From: Gemmatimonadales bacterium UBA4718
GTDB lineage: Bacteria; Gemmatimonadota; Gemmatimonadetes; Gemmatimonadales; Gemmatimonadaceae
Direction: 5' to 3'
NCBI GenBank assembly: GCA_002404375.1
Contig: DHJO01000087.1
Coordinates: forward strand, 6,883-22,378
Length of the DNA stretch: 15,496 nucleotides
Under the pieces are notes generated by a model that saw nothing but the letters and a program-made list of their open reading frames with translations, searched no databases and had not been told where the DNA came from. A program made the position numbers and the translations under genes. How positions within the stretch are numbered: position 1 is the stretch's first letter; every line of letters starts with the position of its first letter. Positions 8,116-14,889 of the stretch are shown here, one piece after another.

Positions 8116-9503
8116 CAGCTCACCGATCCGCGGAATAGTTGGAACAGCAGCCAAATGTTGAGGGAGGCGATGACGAATGCAACAGCGTAGGCGAGCACTT
8201 TGAGCCAGGTGGGATTCACGAGCTCGCCCATCTTGAGCTTGTCCGACGTAAATGACACGAGCGGGAATACCGCGAACGATAGCTGCATGCTCAGGATCAC
8301 CTGACTCAGTATGAGCAGCTTCGCCGTGCCGCTCTCCCCGAAGAGCACCGCCACGACCACAGCGGGAACTATGGCGACTCCGCGAGTGATGAGCCGGCGC
8401 AACCAGGGACGTAGCCGGATGTTGAGGAACCCTTCCATCACGATCTGTCCGGCGAGGGTGCCCGTGATGGTAGAGTTCTGTCCCGACGCCAGCAACGCCA
8501 ACGCAAATACGACGCTTGCTCCTCCCCCCAGAAGTGGAGTCAGCAGCTTGAACGCGTCCTGAATCTCGGCGACATCAGAGTGTCCGCTCGTATGGAAGGT
8601 CGCCGCGGCGATAATCAGTATGGCGGCATTGATGAACAGCGCGAACGTCAGCGCGATCGTCGAATCGATGAAAGCAAAGTGCACGGCTTCGCGTTTGCCT
8701 TCGAGCGTCTCTTCGTATTGGCGCGTCTGCACGATCGACGAGTGCAGGTAGAGATTGTGGGGCATGACGGTAGCGCCGAGTATGCCAACGGCGATGTAGA
8801 GCATCGACGGGTCGCGGACGACTTCGCCCGAGGGGATGAATCCGCGCAAGACAGCGCCGAGCGGCGGCTGCGAAAGAATTATCTCGAAGAGGAAACAGAC
8901 GCCGACAGTGGCGATGAGCGCGATTACCAGCGCTTCGAGCAGCCGGAATCCCTTGTTCTGCAGATAGAGGACAATCAGAACGTCCGCCGCCGTGATGACG
9001 ATTCCGACGGCGATGGGAATATGGAATAACAGATTGAGGGCGATCGCCGATCCGATGACTTCGGCCAGATCGCAGGCGGCGATGGCGATCTCGCACGCGA
9101 TCCAAAGCAGAATTCCGGCTGGCTTGGAGTAGTTGTCACGACACGCCTGCGCAAGATCGCGGCCGGTGACGATACCGAGCTTGGAGGCGAGTCCCTGGAG
9201 CAGGATCGCCATCAGGTTCGAGGCGAGGATCACGCTGAGGAGCGTGTAACCGAACTTCGATCCCCCGGCGAGATCGGTGGCCCAGTTTCCTGGATCCATG
9301 TAGCCGACGGCGACGAGATAACCCGGTCCGGCGAATGCAGCGATCTTCCGCCACCAGCCTTTCCCTGCGACGGGGATGGTGCGGTAGACCTCTACGAGCG
9401 ATGGGGTCGCCCGGGCGCGTCGCCATCCGGGCGAGGGGACAGAGGTCGCGGCATCGGCCTCGGGGCGAACAGGCTTTCGTTTGGGGTCGAGCTGTATGGC
9501 CAA
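8115..9503 (-). CDS. mntH: NRAMP-family divalent metal (Mn2+) transporter
   Basis: A 462-residue NRAMP proton-coupled importer with about 11 membrane helices and an N-terminal cytoplasmic extension of some 50 residues. The helix 1 metal motif is MDPGNWATD (Asp70, Asn73) and the helix 6 motif is [11 protein letters not shown] (Met247, His249); these supply the Asp, Asn and Met ligands known from NRAMP structures and favour Mn2+ and Fe2+ over Mg2+ or Ca2+. The best start in frame is a TTG at 9503; the upstream frame reaches a TAG with no ATG or GTG, and no clear Shine-Dalgarno precedes the TTG, so a later start within the variable N-terminus is possible. It is the first gene of the minus-strand operon and lies next to uspA and mntR, which supports manganese uptake under MntR control. 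Confidence 0.93.
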   Translation of the reverse strand: MAIQLDPKRKPVRPEADAATSVPSPGWRRARATPSLVEVYRTIPVAGKGWWRKIAAFAGPGYLVAVGYMDPGNWATDLAGGSKFGYTLLSVILASNLMAILLQGLASKLGIVTGRDLAQACRDNYSKPAGILLWIACEIAIAACDLAEVIGSAIALNLLFHIPIAVGIVITAADVLIVLYLQNKGFRLLEALVIALIATVGVCFLFEIILSQPPLGAVLRGFIPSGEVVRDPSMLYIAVGILGATVMPHNLYLHSSIVQTRQYEETLEGKREAVHFAFIDSTIALTFALFINAAILIIAAATFHTSGHSDVAEIQDAFKLLTPLLGGGASVVFALALLASGQNSTITGTLAGQIVMEGFLNIRLRPWLRRLITRGVAIVPAVVVAVLFGESGTAKLLILSQVILSMQLSFAVFPLVSFTSDKLKMGELVNPTWLKVLAYAVAFVIASLNIWLLFQLFRGSVS

Positions 9504-9536
9504 GGCGATTGCGAGATTATGAGGATACTAGAAAAT

Positions 9537-9556
9537 AAGTTAGTCTGGCCTAACTT
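9537..9556. promoter_or_regulatory. Palindromic candidate MntR operator upstream of mntH
   Basis: A perfect 7-bp inverted repeat, AAGTTAG-TCTGGC-CTAACTT, lies 33 bp upstream of the mntH TTG in an AT-rich patch. The TTAG...CTAA half-sites resemble DtxR/IdeR-type boxes (GTTAG...CTAAC), though with a wider spacer than the classical DtxR box. On the minus strand it overlaps possible core promoter elements (TTGCGC, 17-nt spacer, TAACTT), so a bound dimer would block transcription of mntH-usp-mntR and the genes behind them. The repeat is seen directly; the binding protein is inferred. Confidence 0.55.
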
Positions 9557-9572
9557 TTTGCGCAACCTGTAA

Positions 9573-9578
9573 TTGACA
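9573..9578 (+). promoter_or_regulatory. Possible -35 element for the divergent plus-strand unit
   Basis: An exact TTGACA sits 129 bp upstream of the ATG at 9707, on the strand that reads into the DUF2231-like gene. No convincing -10 hexamer follows at 16-18 nt, so this is a weak call. The rest of the 203-bp divergent gap holds the palindrome at 9537-9556, an 8-bp TTGCGCAA palindrome at 9558-9565 and a 6-bp hairpin (9649-9654 with 9665-9670), but no gene. Confidence 0.25.
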
Positions 9579-9706
9579 CCGGTATCTGACGTGATTCACC
9601 ACCGCCGACCCACCGTTCACGTTCCGCCACACAGCAATTCCATCACGCCGTCCGTAAGTTTTCGCGGACGACTGTTGCGCCAATTCCCCGCACCGACGAC
9701 CCCACC

Positions 9707-10234
9707 ATGACGATGTCCTGGCCCTACGCGCATCTTCTCATCAATCACTTCCCCGTGGTGCTCAGCGTCGCCGCGCTCGCGGCCGCGATCCTCGCGCTCG
9801 TGCTCGGGCGGCGCGGATTATGGCTGACGGCGATGGCCGCGCTTACGATGGCAGGCCTTTTCGTCTACCCAGTGTTCTTGACGGGGAACCAGGCCGACCA
9901 CGCGCTCAACGATCCGTGGTACATCAAGCACGGGACGATCGAAGCGCATGACGCCGCCGCCACGTGGGCGCTGTGGGTGTTTCTCCTCGTCGGTGTCTTC
10001 GCAGCGTACTCGTGGTGGAAATCGCTGAAGAAGCCGGAAGAGGGCATACCCGGTTGGGTGCGCGCGGGCGTAGTGATCGGGTCACTCCTCACAGCCAGCA
10101 CCGTCGCGCGCGCCGCTTATCTCGGCGGAAAGATCATTCACGAATCACCGGTGCTTCAGCTCAAGGACGCTCCTGCTGGGCTTCCGCCCGCTGTCGTCAC
10201 GGAGCTCCGTGGCGATACGACAGCAGGTCACTGA
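9707..10234 (+). CDS. Small four-helix membrane protein, DUF2231-like
   Basis: A 175-residue protein with four predicted membrane helices (about 16-34, 38-58, 84-105, 118-140) and a short polar tail. The opening YAHLLINHFPVVLSVAAL and the last-helix exit YLGGKIIHESPV resemble the PLHP..VHFP and GG.LvyehG elements of DUF2231 membrane proteins. It has several His residues near membrane borders (His9, 14, 65, 75, 81, 145), which could bind haem or metal, but no function is established for the family. ATGs occur at 9707 and 9713; neither has a clear ribosome site. It is divergent from mntH and followed after 53 nt by the beta-propeller gene, so the two are probably one transcript. Family assignment is by motif resemblance only. 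Confidence 0.75.
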   Translation: MTMSWPYAHLLINHFPVVLSVAALAAAILALVLGRRGLWLTAMAALTMAGLFVYPVFLTGNQADHALNDPWYIKHGTIEAHDAAATWALWVFLLVGVFAAYSWWKSLKKPEEGIPGWVRAGVVIGSLLTASTVARAAYLGGKIIHESPVLQLKDAPAGLPPAVVTELRGDTTAGH

Positions 10235-10287
10235 CTTCGGGCCGATTCGCTTCTGCACCCAATCAGGCAACCACTCAGGAGAACAAA

Positions 10288-11331
10288 GTGAAGTCGAAAT
10301 TCTTTCTCTCGCTCAGCGCGTCAGCCGTCATTGCGACCCTCGCTGCCTCTCCGGCCGTGACAGCCCAGACCGCTGTACCGGGCTATCACGTCATCCACAA
10401 GATTCCCGCCGGGGGCGAAGGCGGCTGGGATTACGTCACCGTCGATCCCGACGGAAACCGGCTTTTTCTGTCGCGCGGAACACATGCGATGGTGATCGAT
10501 CTCGGCCGCGACAGCGTCATCGGCGACATCCCGAACACTCTGGGAATTCATGGAGTTGCTCTCGCGCCGGAGCTGAACCGCGGATTCACGAGCAACGGCC
10601 GCGATTCGAGCGTTACGATCTTCGATTACAAGACGCTCGCTCCGATAGCGGTGGTAAAGATCCCCGCCAGAAATCCGGACGCGATCATGTACGATCCCGC
10701 AACGAAGCGGGTCTTCACTTTCAACGGTGGAACGAGCAACGCGACGGCGATTGACGCAACCAACGGAACTGTCGTCGGCAATGTCGACCTCGCTGGAAAG
10801 CCCGAGGCAGGAGTTGTTGACAATGGTCGGGGCTACGTAAACCTCGAGGACAAGAATCAGATCGCCGTCTTCGATCCGAAGACGCTCGCGGTGTTGGCTC
10901 GCTGGCCGCTGGCTCCATGTGAAGAGCCGAGTGGGCTCGCGATAGACCGGGTTCATCAGCGTCTGTTCGCCGGATGCGGCAACAAGACGATGGCCGTTGT
11001 CGACATGCGGACGGGAAAGGTCGTCGCCAGTCCCGCCGTCGGTGATGGTGTGGACGCCGCCGGCTTCGATCCGGCGACCCAGCTCGCGTTCACCTCGAAT
11101 GGTGAGGGAACGATCACCGTCGTGCACGAGGATACTCCCGACAAGTACACCGTGGTCGAGACGGTGCCGACTCAGCGGGGCGCGAGGACCATGGCCGTGA
11201 ATCCGAAAACCCATCGCCTCTACACGGTCACCGCCGCTTTCGGCCCCGCTCCCGCGCCCACCGCGGACCGTCCCCGCCCGCGTCCGCCCATGATCCCGGG
11301 GTCGTTCGTCGTGCTGGAGCTCGATCGGTAG
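10288..11331 (+). CDS. Secreted YVTN-type beta-propeller repeat protein
   Basis: A 347-residue exported protein. The GTG start at 10288 follows CAGGAGAACAAA, a good Shine-Dalgarno, and opens a typical Sec signal peptide (KSKFFLSLSASAVIATLAAS) with likely cleavage after AVTA near residue 26. The mature part consists of repeated strands in the YVTN/NHL style: GGWDYVTVDPDGNRLFLSRG, IHGVALAPELNRGFTSN, AIMYDPATKRVFTFNG, GLAIDRVHQRLFAGC, GFDPATQLAFTSNGEGTI and MAVNPKTHRLYTVTA, about six or seven blades. Two cysteines (211, 230) may form a disulfide. A Pro-rich loop (about 319-337) precedes the last strand. Such propellers act as periplasmic binding or scaffold proteins; no catalytic motif is visible. 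The frame stays open upstream to 9964, but that part overlaps the previous gene and is not coding. Confidence 0.88.
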   Translation: MKSKFFLSLSASAVIATLAASPAVTAQTAVPGYHVIHKIPAGGEGGWDYVTVDPDGNRLFLSRGTHAMVIDLGRDSVIGDIPNTLGIHGVALAPELNRGFTSNGRDSSVTIFDYKTLAPIAVVKIPARNPDAIMYDPATKRVFTFNGGTSNATAIDATNGTVVGNVDLAGKPEAGVVDNGRGYVNLEDKNQIAVFDPKTLAVLARWPLAPCEEPSGLAIDRVHQRLFAGCGNKTMAVVDMRTGKVVASPAVGDGVDAAGFDPATQLAFTSNGEGTITVVHEDTPDKYTVVETVPTQRGARTMAVNPKTHRLYTVTAAFGPAPAPTADRPRPRPPMIPGSFVVLELDR

Positions 11332-11344
11332 GCTTCTGCTCGGG

Positions 11345-11373
11345 CCGGCGTGGACTCTGGATTGTCGCGCCGG
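11345..11373 (+). terminator. Weak hairpin downstream of the beta-propeller gene
   Basis: CCGGCG (11345-11350) can pair with CGCCGG (11368-11373) across a 17-nt loop, 13 bp after the stop codon. There is no T-tract, so it would be a poor intrinsic terminator. Confidence 0.2.
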
Positions 11374-11416
11374 TTCGTCGGAGGGGATCCTCTTCGTCGG
11401 CAACAGTTAGCTCGGG

Positions 11417-11839
11417 CGGAGCCCCTAACAGCGCTCCCTCGCTCTGCTCGGTCGCGGGTCTCCTGGTCGCTACTGGGTGCCTCCTACGAGGACCCCCTCC
11501 GACTACCCGTGAACCTTCGCAGCACGTGACGGCCGTCGCAGACGGGCATCCCGGCACGAGCTCACCCACAAGACTTTCGGGGGCTGAACTACCCGGGCGT
11601 GCGACTCCGAGACGTGCGCGCGGATGGGCAAGTCCGAACGCGAGGCGCAGACCGCGCTGCGCGATCGAGTTCTTGCTCGAGACCGCGACGCCGCGGTTCG
11701 AGAATCTCGAGCGACACGGAGCGCGCCAACAGATACCCGCAGGGGAGGGCGGCGCGGGTGTCCTCGCAGGCGACGTTCAAGGGCGCGCCCGAGGAGACCC
11801 GCGACTGAGCAGAGCGAAGGAGCGTAGTTAGGGGCTCCG
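11417..11839. repeat. 423-bp element bounded by 48-bp inverted repeats (MITE-like)
   Basis: Bases 11417-11464 and 11792-11839 are inverted copies of each other, 48 bp each with 44 identities; the outermost 13 bases (CGGAGCCCCTAAC / GTTAGGGGCTCCG) are perfect. A further inner block (11483-11497 with 11756-11770) matches at 13 of 15, so the symmetry extends inward with small indels. The 327-bp interior is GC-rich with no convincing gene. No clear target-site duplication is visible. The element lies between two convergent genes, so it may be a non-autonomous transposon remnant or a structured intergenic repeat acting on both 3' ends. The repeats are seen directly; the mobile nature is inferred. 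Confidence 0.75.
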
Positions 11840-11954
11840 ACCAGCGCCCGTCGTCGCCGAAGAGGACGCCCGCGCCGACCGACCGCGCGACAATCTATCT
11901 CTACGAATACAAGCGCGAGACTAGAATCGCGGCAACCGGGCCCGCGCACAGAAC

Positions 11955-12563
11955 TCAGTCGAGCAGCGCGAGTAGCTGCGCCAGGATTCGCTCGGTCATG
12001 CCCCAGATCACGTGGCCTTCGTGATGAAACGCACGCGCGGTCAGTTGGATCCCGCGCGCGAACACGGACGTGTCGCGCCACGAGCCGGCCTGGCGAAGCT
12101 CCTCGAGTGGAACCCAGAACGCCAGCGCGACCTCATCGCTCAGCAACAGCGAATCCGCGCGTTTCAGCAGCACCACGTACGGCCGCACGATAATCGCCGG
12201 GAGCCCCGTGGTTTGCGGGCGGAGATCGTCCAGCGTCCCGATCACAGTCCCATCATTCCTGAGATCGATTCCCGTCTCCTCGCGAGTTTCCCTCAACGCG
12301 GTGTCGGCGAGATTCGCATCGCCCGCTTCCTCTCTTCCTCCCGGAAAGGCAACCTGGCCGCTCCATGGATCTGCCGGATAATCAGCGCGCTTGATGAAGA
12401 GCAGCTCCGGCGCTCTGCTTTCTCCGGCGCGAAAGATCAGAGCGACCGCTGCCCGGCGGCCTCCTTCCTCCTTAGCGCCGCCGACCGATTTGAGCGCGTC
12501 GAGAGCGGACCGCAGCTTCACGATTTCCGGATGCTCGAAGAGCGCCGTCATGTCGTCACTCAC
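11955..12563 (-). CDS. NUDIX hydrolase, CoA pyrophosphatase-like (NudL type)
   Basis: A 202-residue NUDIX hydrolase. The stretch ELLFIKRADYPADPWSGQVAFPGG is the N-terminal extension typical of the UPF0035/coenzyme A pyrophosphatase group. The NUDIX box follows: GGREEAGDANLADTALRETREETGI, with the Mg2+-binding REtrEE glutamates intact and the one-residue-longer spacing usual for this group. It probably hydrolyses CoA or related nucleoside diphosphate derivatives in the cytoplasm, removing oxidised or excess cofactor. The start is a GTG at 12563, preceded by GGTGGGAG six bases upstream; an ATG four codons later is an alternative. It lies 60 nt behind the alpha/beta hydrolase, probably the last gene of that operon, and converges on the beta-propeller gene. 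Confidence 0.88.
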   Translation of the reverse strand: MSDDMTALFEHPEIVKLRSALDALKSVGGAKEEGGRRAAVALIFRAGESRAPELLFIKRADYPADPWSGQVAFPGGREEAGDANLADTALRETREETGIDLRNDGTVIGTLDDLRPQTTGLPAIIVRPYVVLLKRADSLLLSDEVALAFWVPLEELRQAGSWRDTSVFARGIQLTARAFHHEGHVIWGMTERILAQLLALLD

Positions 12564-12623
12564 GCTGCTCCCACCTTTAACAGAGGCAGGTATTACCGGA
12601 GCTCATAATCCGCGCTCACTTCA

Positions 12624-13472
12624 TCACGATGTCATGTTCCGTACGAAGAACTTCACCGTCTCGAGCACCACCTTTTCGAGAACCGGTGGAACTTCGCTCA
12701 ACGGATGCTTCGCATCGAATCCGTGATTAGCGCCTTCGATGAGACGAAGCGTGCTTGTTCCAGGCGACAGCTCGTGAAGGCGCTCGGCATCCGTGCTCGG
12801 TACCGTCTCATCGGCCGTTCCATGCACGATCAGCCATGGCACTTTGATTTTCGCGGCCGCGGCGGCGACGTCGAGCTTCGTTTTCCCATGAATCTCCACG
12901 TCGTCGAGCAGCTCGGTTCCCATGCGCATCACTTGTCCCGTGCGCGAATTCGTCACGTCCGCATAGCCTTGCTTGCGCCAGATGATCGCCTCTGCAGGAG
13001 TCCACCAGTTGGTGCGCCCGATCGCCGCCCACGTCACGAGAGAGTTTACCTGTCCCTTCGCCTCCGGTGTCGCAGCGTAAAGAATCGCCATCGCGCCGCC
13101 GCGTGAATGGCCAAACAGGCCGAATTTGCCATTTATGAATTTCATTCGCTGCGCATAGTCGACGACGTTTTCGATGTCCTCCAGCTCCCTCGAGAAGGTG
13201 TTGCCGCCAAACGCATCCGGCTCCGTGAACGTCTCCCGATCGCGTCCGATTCCACTTCCCGAGAAATCGAACGTGATTGCCGTCAATCCGCTGTCGGCGA
13301 GCGAACGGGCGAGATAGGGAAAGAATGCCCAGTGCGCGAATCCCTTGAAGCCGTGACAGATGACTACCGACCCGAGCGGAGATTCCGCGGGATAGACTTC
13401 GCCGCGAATGAAGAGTCCATCCGCGCATGGAATGTCGAACGCTTTCGGGCTTGCCGCACTCACCTCGGTCAC
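12624..13472 (-). CDS. Alpha/beta hydrolase (serine esterase/peptidase-like)
   Basis: A 282-residue cytoplasmic alpha/beta-hydrolase. Visible elements are the oxyanion loop VVICHGFKGFAHW (His40-Gly41-Phe42), the FDFSGSG turn (68-74), the nucleophile elbow GHSRGG (Ser123), an acid residue in HGTADETVP (Asp221) and catalytic His250 in GANHGF. The layout resembles dienelactone hydrolase or prolyl-oligopeptidase-like esterases; the substrate is not evident. The start taken is the GTG at 13472, which overlaps the rhodanese stop as GTGA. A second in-frame GTG at 13463 is better spaced from the GAAGGGTGA purine run, so the true protein may be three residues shorter. It is embedded in the ldcA-rhodanese-hydrolase-NUDIX series. 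Confidence 0.88.
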   Translation of the reverse strand: MTEVSAASPKAFDIPCADGLFIRGEVYPAESPLGSVVICHGFKGFAHWAFFPYLARSLADSGLTAITFDFSGSGIGRDRETFTEPDAFGGNTFSRELEDIENVVDYAQRMKFINGKFGLFGHSRGGAMAILYAATPEAKGQVNSLVTWAAIGRTNWWTPAEAIIWRKQGYADVTNSRTGQVMRMGTELLDDVEIHGKTKLDVAAAAAKIKVPWLIVHGTADETVPSTDAERLHELSPGTSTLRLIEGANHGFDAKHPLSEVPPVLEKVVLETVKFFVRNMTS

Positions 13473-13831
13473 CCTTCGACTTCACCGTTGATGGCGGCCC
13501 AGCCTTGAAAGCCGCGAGCCATCGACGCGACGTTCTCGTATCCCATCTGCTTCATCGTCAGCGCAGCCAGCGCCGATCGATTTCCGCGCGCGCAATAAAT
13601 CACGACCCTCTGACTCCGGTCGATGAGACCTTCCACTTTGGTCTCGAGATTTCCGCGTGGTAGATGAACCGCCTGCGGCAATCGTCCGAGATTCCACTCG
13701 TTCGGCTCTCTGACGTCGAGATACACGACGCGCTCGCTTCGCGCCTGCATCGCGCGCACTTCCTCGGGCGTAACTTCGTCGATTTGCAGTTTGGCTTCTT
13801 CGATCAGGTCTTCGCCCGTCTTGTGCGCCAT
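13469..13831 (-). CDS. Single-domain rhodanese (sulfurtransferase)
   Basis: A 120-residue cytoplasmic rhodanese-like protein. It has the VVYLDVREPNEWNLGRLPQAVHLPRG block (35-60) and the active-site loop YCARGNRS with catalytic Cys80, followed by the usual SALAALTMKQMGYENVASMARGFQGW helix-strand ending. The length fits a single rhodanese domain plus a short N-terminal helix of about 20 residues. It can carry a persulfide and act in sulfur transfer or redox defence; the six-residue loop after Cys is the sulfurtransferase size rather than the Cdc25 phosphatase size. It begins 11 nt after the ldcA stop and its own stop overlaps the hydrolase start, so it is part of that operon. Confidence 0.93.
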   Translation of the reverse strand: MAHKTGEDLIEEAKLQIDEVTPEEVRAMQARSERVVYLDVREPNEWNLGRLPQAVHLPRGNLETKVEGLIDRSQRVVIYCARGNRSALAALTMKQMGYENVASMARGFQGWAAINGEVEG

Positions 13832-13842
13832 CTACGTCTGCC

Positions 13843-14766
13843 TCAGGACTTGTACGACGTCACGGTAAGCGTGCGCGCCGCCGTGTCGAGCGTCGCCGTC
13901 GCTCCCAGAGGAATCGTCCACTGCTCGGCGATGTGGCCGACTGGAATTCCAGCCAGGCACGGAACGCCCAGCGAGTGCGCCAGCTCACCGAGGACTTCGT
14001 CGAATTGGCGGGCGCCCGACTCGGCGCCACCGGCGTCTTCCGGACAGCTCGTGCAGTCGCCGAACACAATCGCTTTGCATCCGTTGAGCACACCCGCGAG
14101 CTTGAGCTGCTGCAACATCCTGTCGATGCGATAGACGGGCTCGTTGACGTCTTCGAGTATGAGGATCCCGTCGGTGAGATCGGGCATGAACGGAGTTCCA
14201 CACAACGAAGAAAGGATGGCGAGGTTTCCTCCCACCAGCCTGCCTTCCGCTGCTCCCGCGTTGATCTCGCGCGCATTCGGCGCCGTGCCGCACGAGTCAG
14301 TCTGCCTTATCACTGCGCGCTGAAAAGAGTCGCGCGAGAAATCGGTGAGCACCTCTCGCGCGGTCGGTCCATGATAGGTGATGAGCCTGCACTTCCTTTG
14401 AACCGCGGCATGGAACGCGGTGACATCGGAGTACCCGATGATCGCCTTCGGTGTTCGCGACAGCGCGTCGTAGTCGATGCCTGCAAGAATGCGCATCATG
14501 CCGTAGCCTCCGCGGAGAACCCAGATCCCATCGATTTTCGGATCGCGAAGCGCGCTATTGATGTCGTTCAATCGATCGCGATCGTGACCGGCGAGATAAC
14601 CAACGCGGCTGGTCGCGTGTGCTCCGACGATCGGTTCCCAACCGAGTGTGCGCGCGTTTTCCTGCGCGCGTGGTAACTCTTCGGGTTTTTGCAGTGGACC
14701 TGCGGGTGCGACGAGTGCGACGTGCGCACCAGCCTCGAGCGGTTTCGGCGTGCGAAAATGCTTCAT
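13843..14766 (-). CDS. ldcA: LD-carboxypeptidase, peptidase family S66 (LdcA/MccF type)
   Basis: A 307-residue S66 serine peptidase. LdcA enzymes remove the terminal D-Ala from the tetrapeptide of recycled muropeptides in the cytoplasm. The catalytic triad is visible: Ser113 in IIGYSDVTA, Glu205 in LILEDVNEPVYRIDRML, and His278 in IPVGHIAEQWTIPLG. Other family blocks are VALVAPAGP (16-24), GYLAGHDRDRLNDIN (56-70) and WVLRGGYGMMRIL (82-94). The length matches Pseudomonas LdcA; the related MccF (microcin C self-immunity) branch cannot be excluded by sequence alone. It starts with an ATG at 14766 and is the first gene of the minus-strand group, divergent from the glycine-rich gene. Confidence 0.92.
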   Translation of the reverse strand: MKHFRTPKPLEAGAHVALVAPAGPLQKPEELPRAQENARTLGWEPIVGAHATSRVGYLAGHDRDRLNDINSALRDPKIDGIWVLRGGYGMMRILAGIDYDALSRTPKAIIGYSDVTAFHAAVQRKCRLITYHGPTAREVLTDFSRDSFQRAVIRQTDSCGTAPNAREINAGAAEGRLVGGNLAILSSLCGTPFMPDLTDGILILEDVNEPVYRIDRMLQQLKLAGVLNGCKAIVFGDCTSCPEDAGGAESGARQFDEVLGELAHSLGVPCLAGIPVGHIAEQWTIPLGATATLDTAARTLTVTSYKS

Positions 14767-14889
14767 TGGGACAGAAGTTTTTCTTTGTGGCTCGAATTAC
14801 GCAGTGAATTTGCAGCTTGCATGTTCCTAATATGGCACATGCATTGCTTTTCTCGCGCCTGGATTCAAACAACTCTGGAGGGTAGCAGA
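14767..14889. promoter_or_regulatory. Divergent AT-richer promoter region with inverted repeat
   Basis: The 123 bp between ldcA (-) and the glycine-rich gene (+) are clearly AT-richer than the flanks. They contain an inverted repeat TGCATGT (14818-14824) and ACATGCA (14837-14843) whose centres are 19 bp apart, enclosing a -10-like TAATAT at 14828-14833. A TTGCAG lies at 14810-14815 but is too close to that -10. Specific promoters are not assigned. Confidence 0.45.
14877..14882 (+). promoter_or_regulatory. Ribosome binding site of the glycine-rich gene
   Basis: GGAGGG, seven bases before the ATG at 14890, is the strongest Shine-Dalgarno in the window. It fixes both start and reading frame for a gene whose repetitive DNA leaves several frames open. 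Confidence 0.75.

Larger units (their letters stand above)
11332..11954. other. Convergent intergenic region without a supported gene
   Basis: About 620 bp between the stops of the beta-propeller (+) and NUDIX (-) genes. Open frames exist on both strands, but they are Arg/Ser/Ala-rich, match no family I recognise and have no ribosome sites. Apart from the inverted-repeat element and a weak hairpin, nothing else is visible; no tRNA fold was found. Confidence 0.6.

Noticed and set aside
9504..9536. Possible yybP-ykoY manganese riboswitch before mntH
   Set aside because: The space is far too short and none of the conserved loops are present.
9964..10287. Upstream extension of the beta-propeller frame
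   Set aside because: It overlaps the DUF2231-like gene in another frame; the GTG at 10288 has a ribosome site and starts a proper signal peptide.
11692..11712. GGTTCGAGAATCTC, resembling a tRNA T-arm
   Set aside because: No acceptor, D-arm or anticodon arm could be fitted around it.
11589..11780. Short minus-strand frame inside the element containing ACEDTR, reminiscent of RsmI methyltransferases
   Set aside because: The match is six residues only; the rest shows no methyltransferase motif.
11503..12081. A 192-codon Arg/Ser-rich minus-strand frame across the inverted-repeat element
   Set aside because: It overlaps the NUDIX gene out of frame, has no ribosome site and has biased shadow composition.
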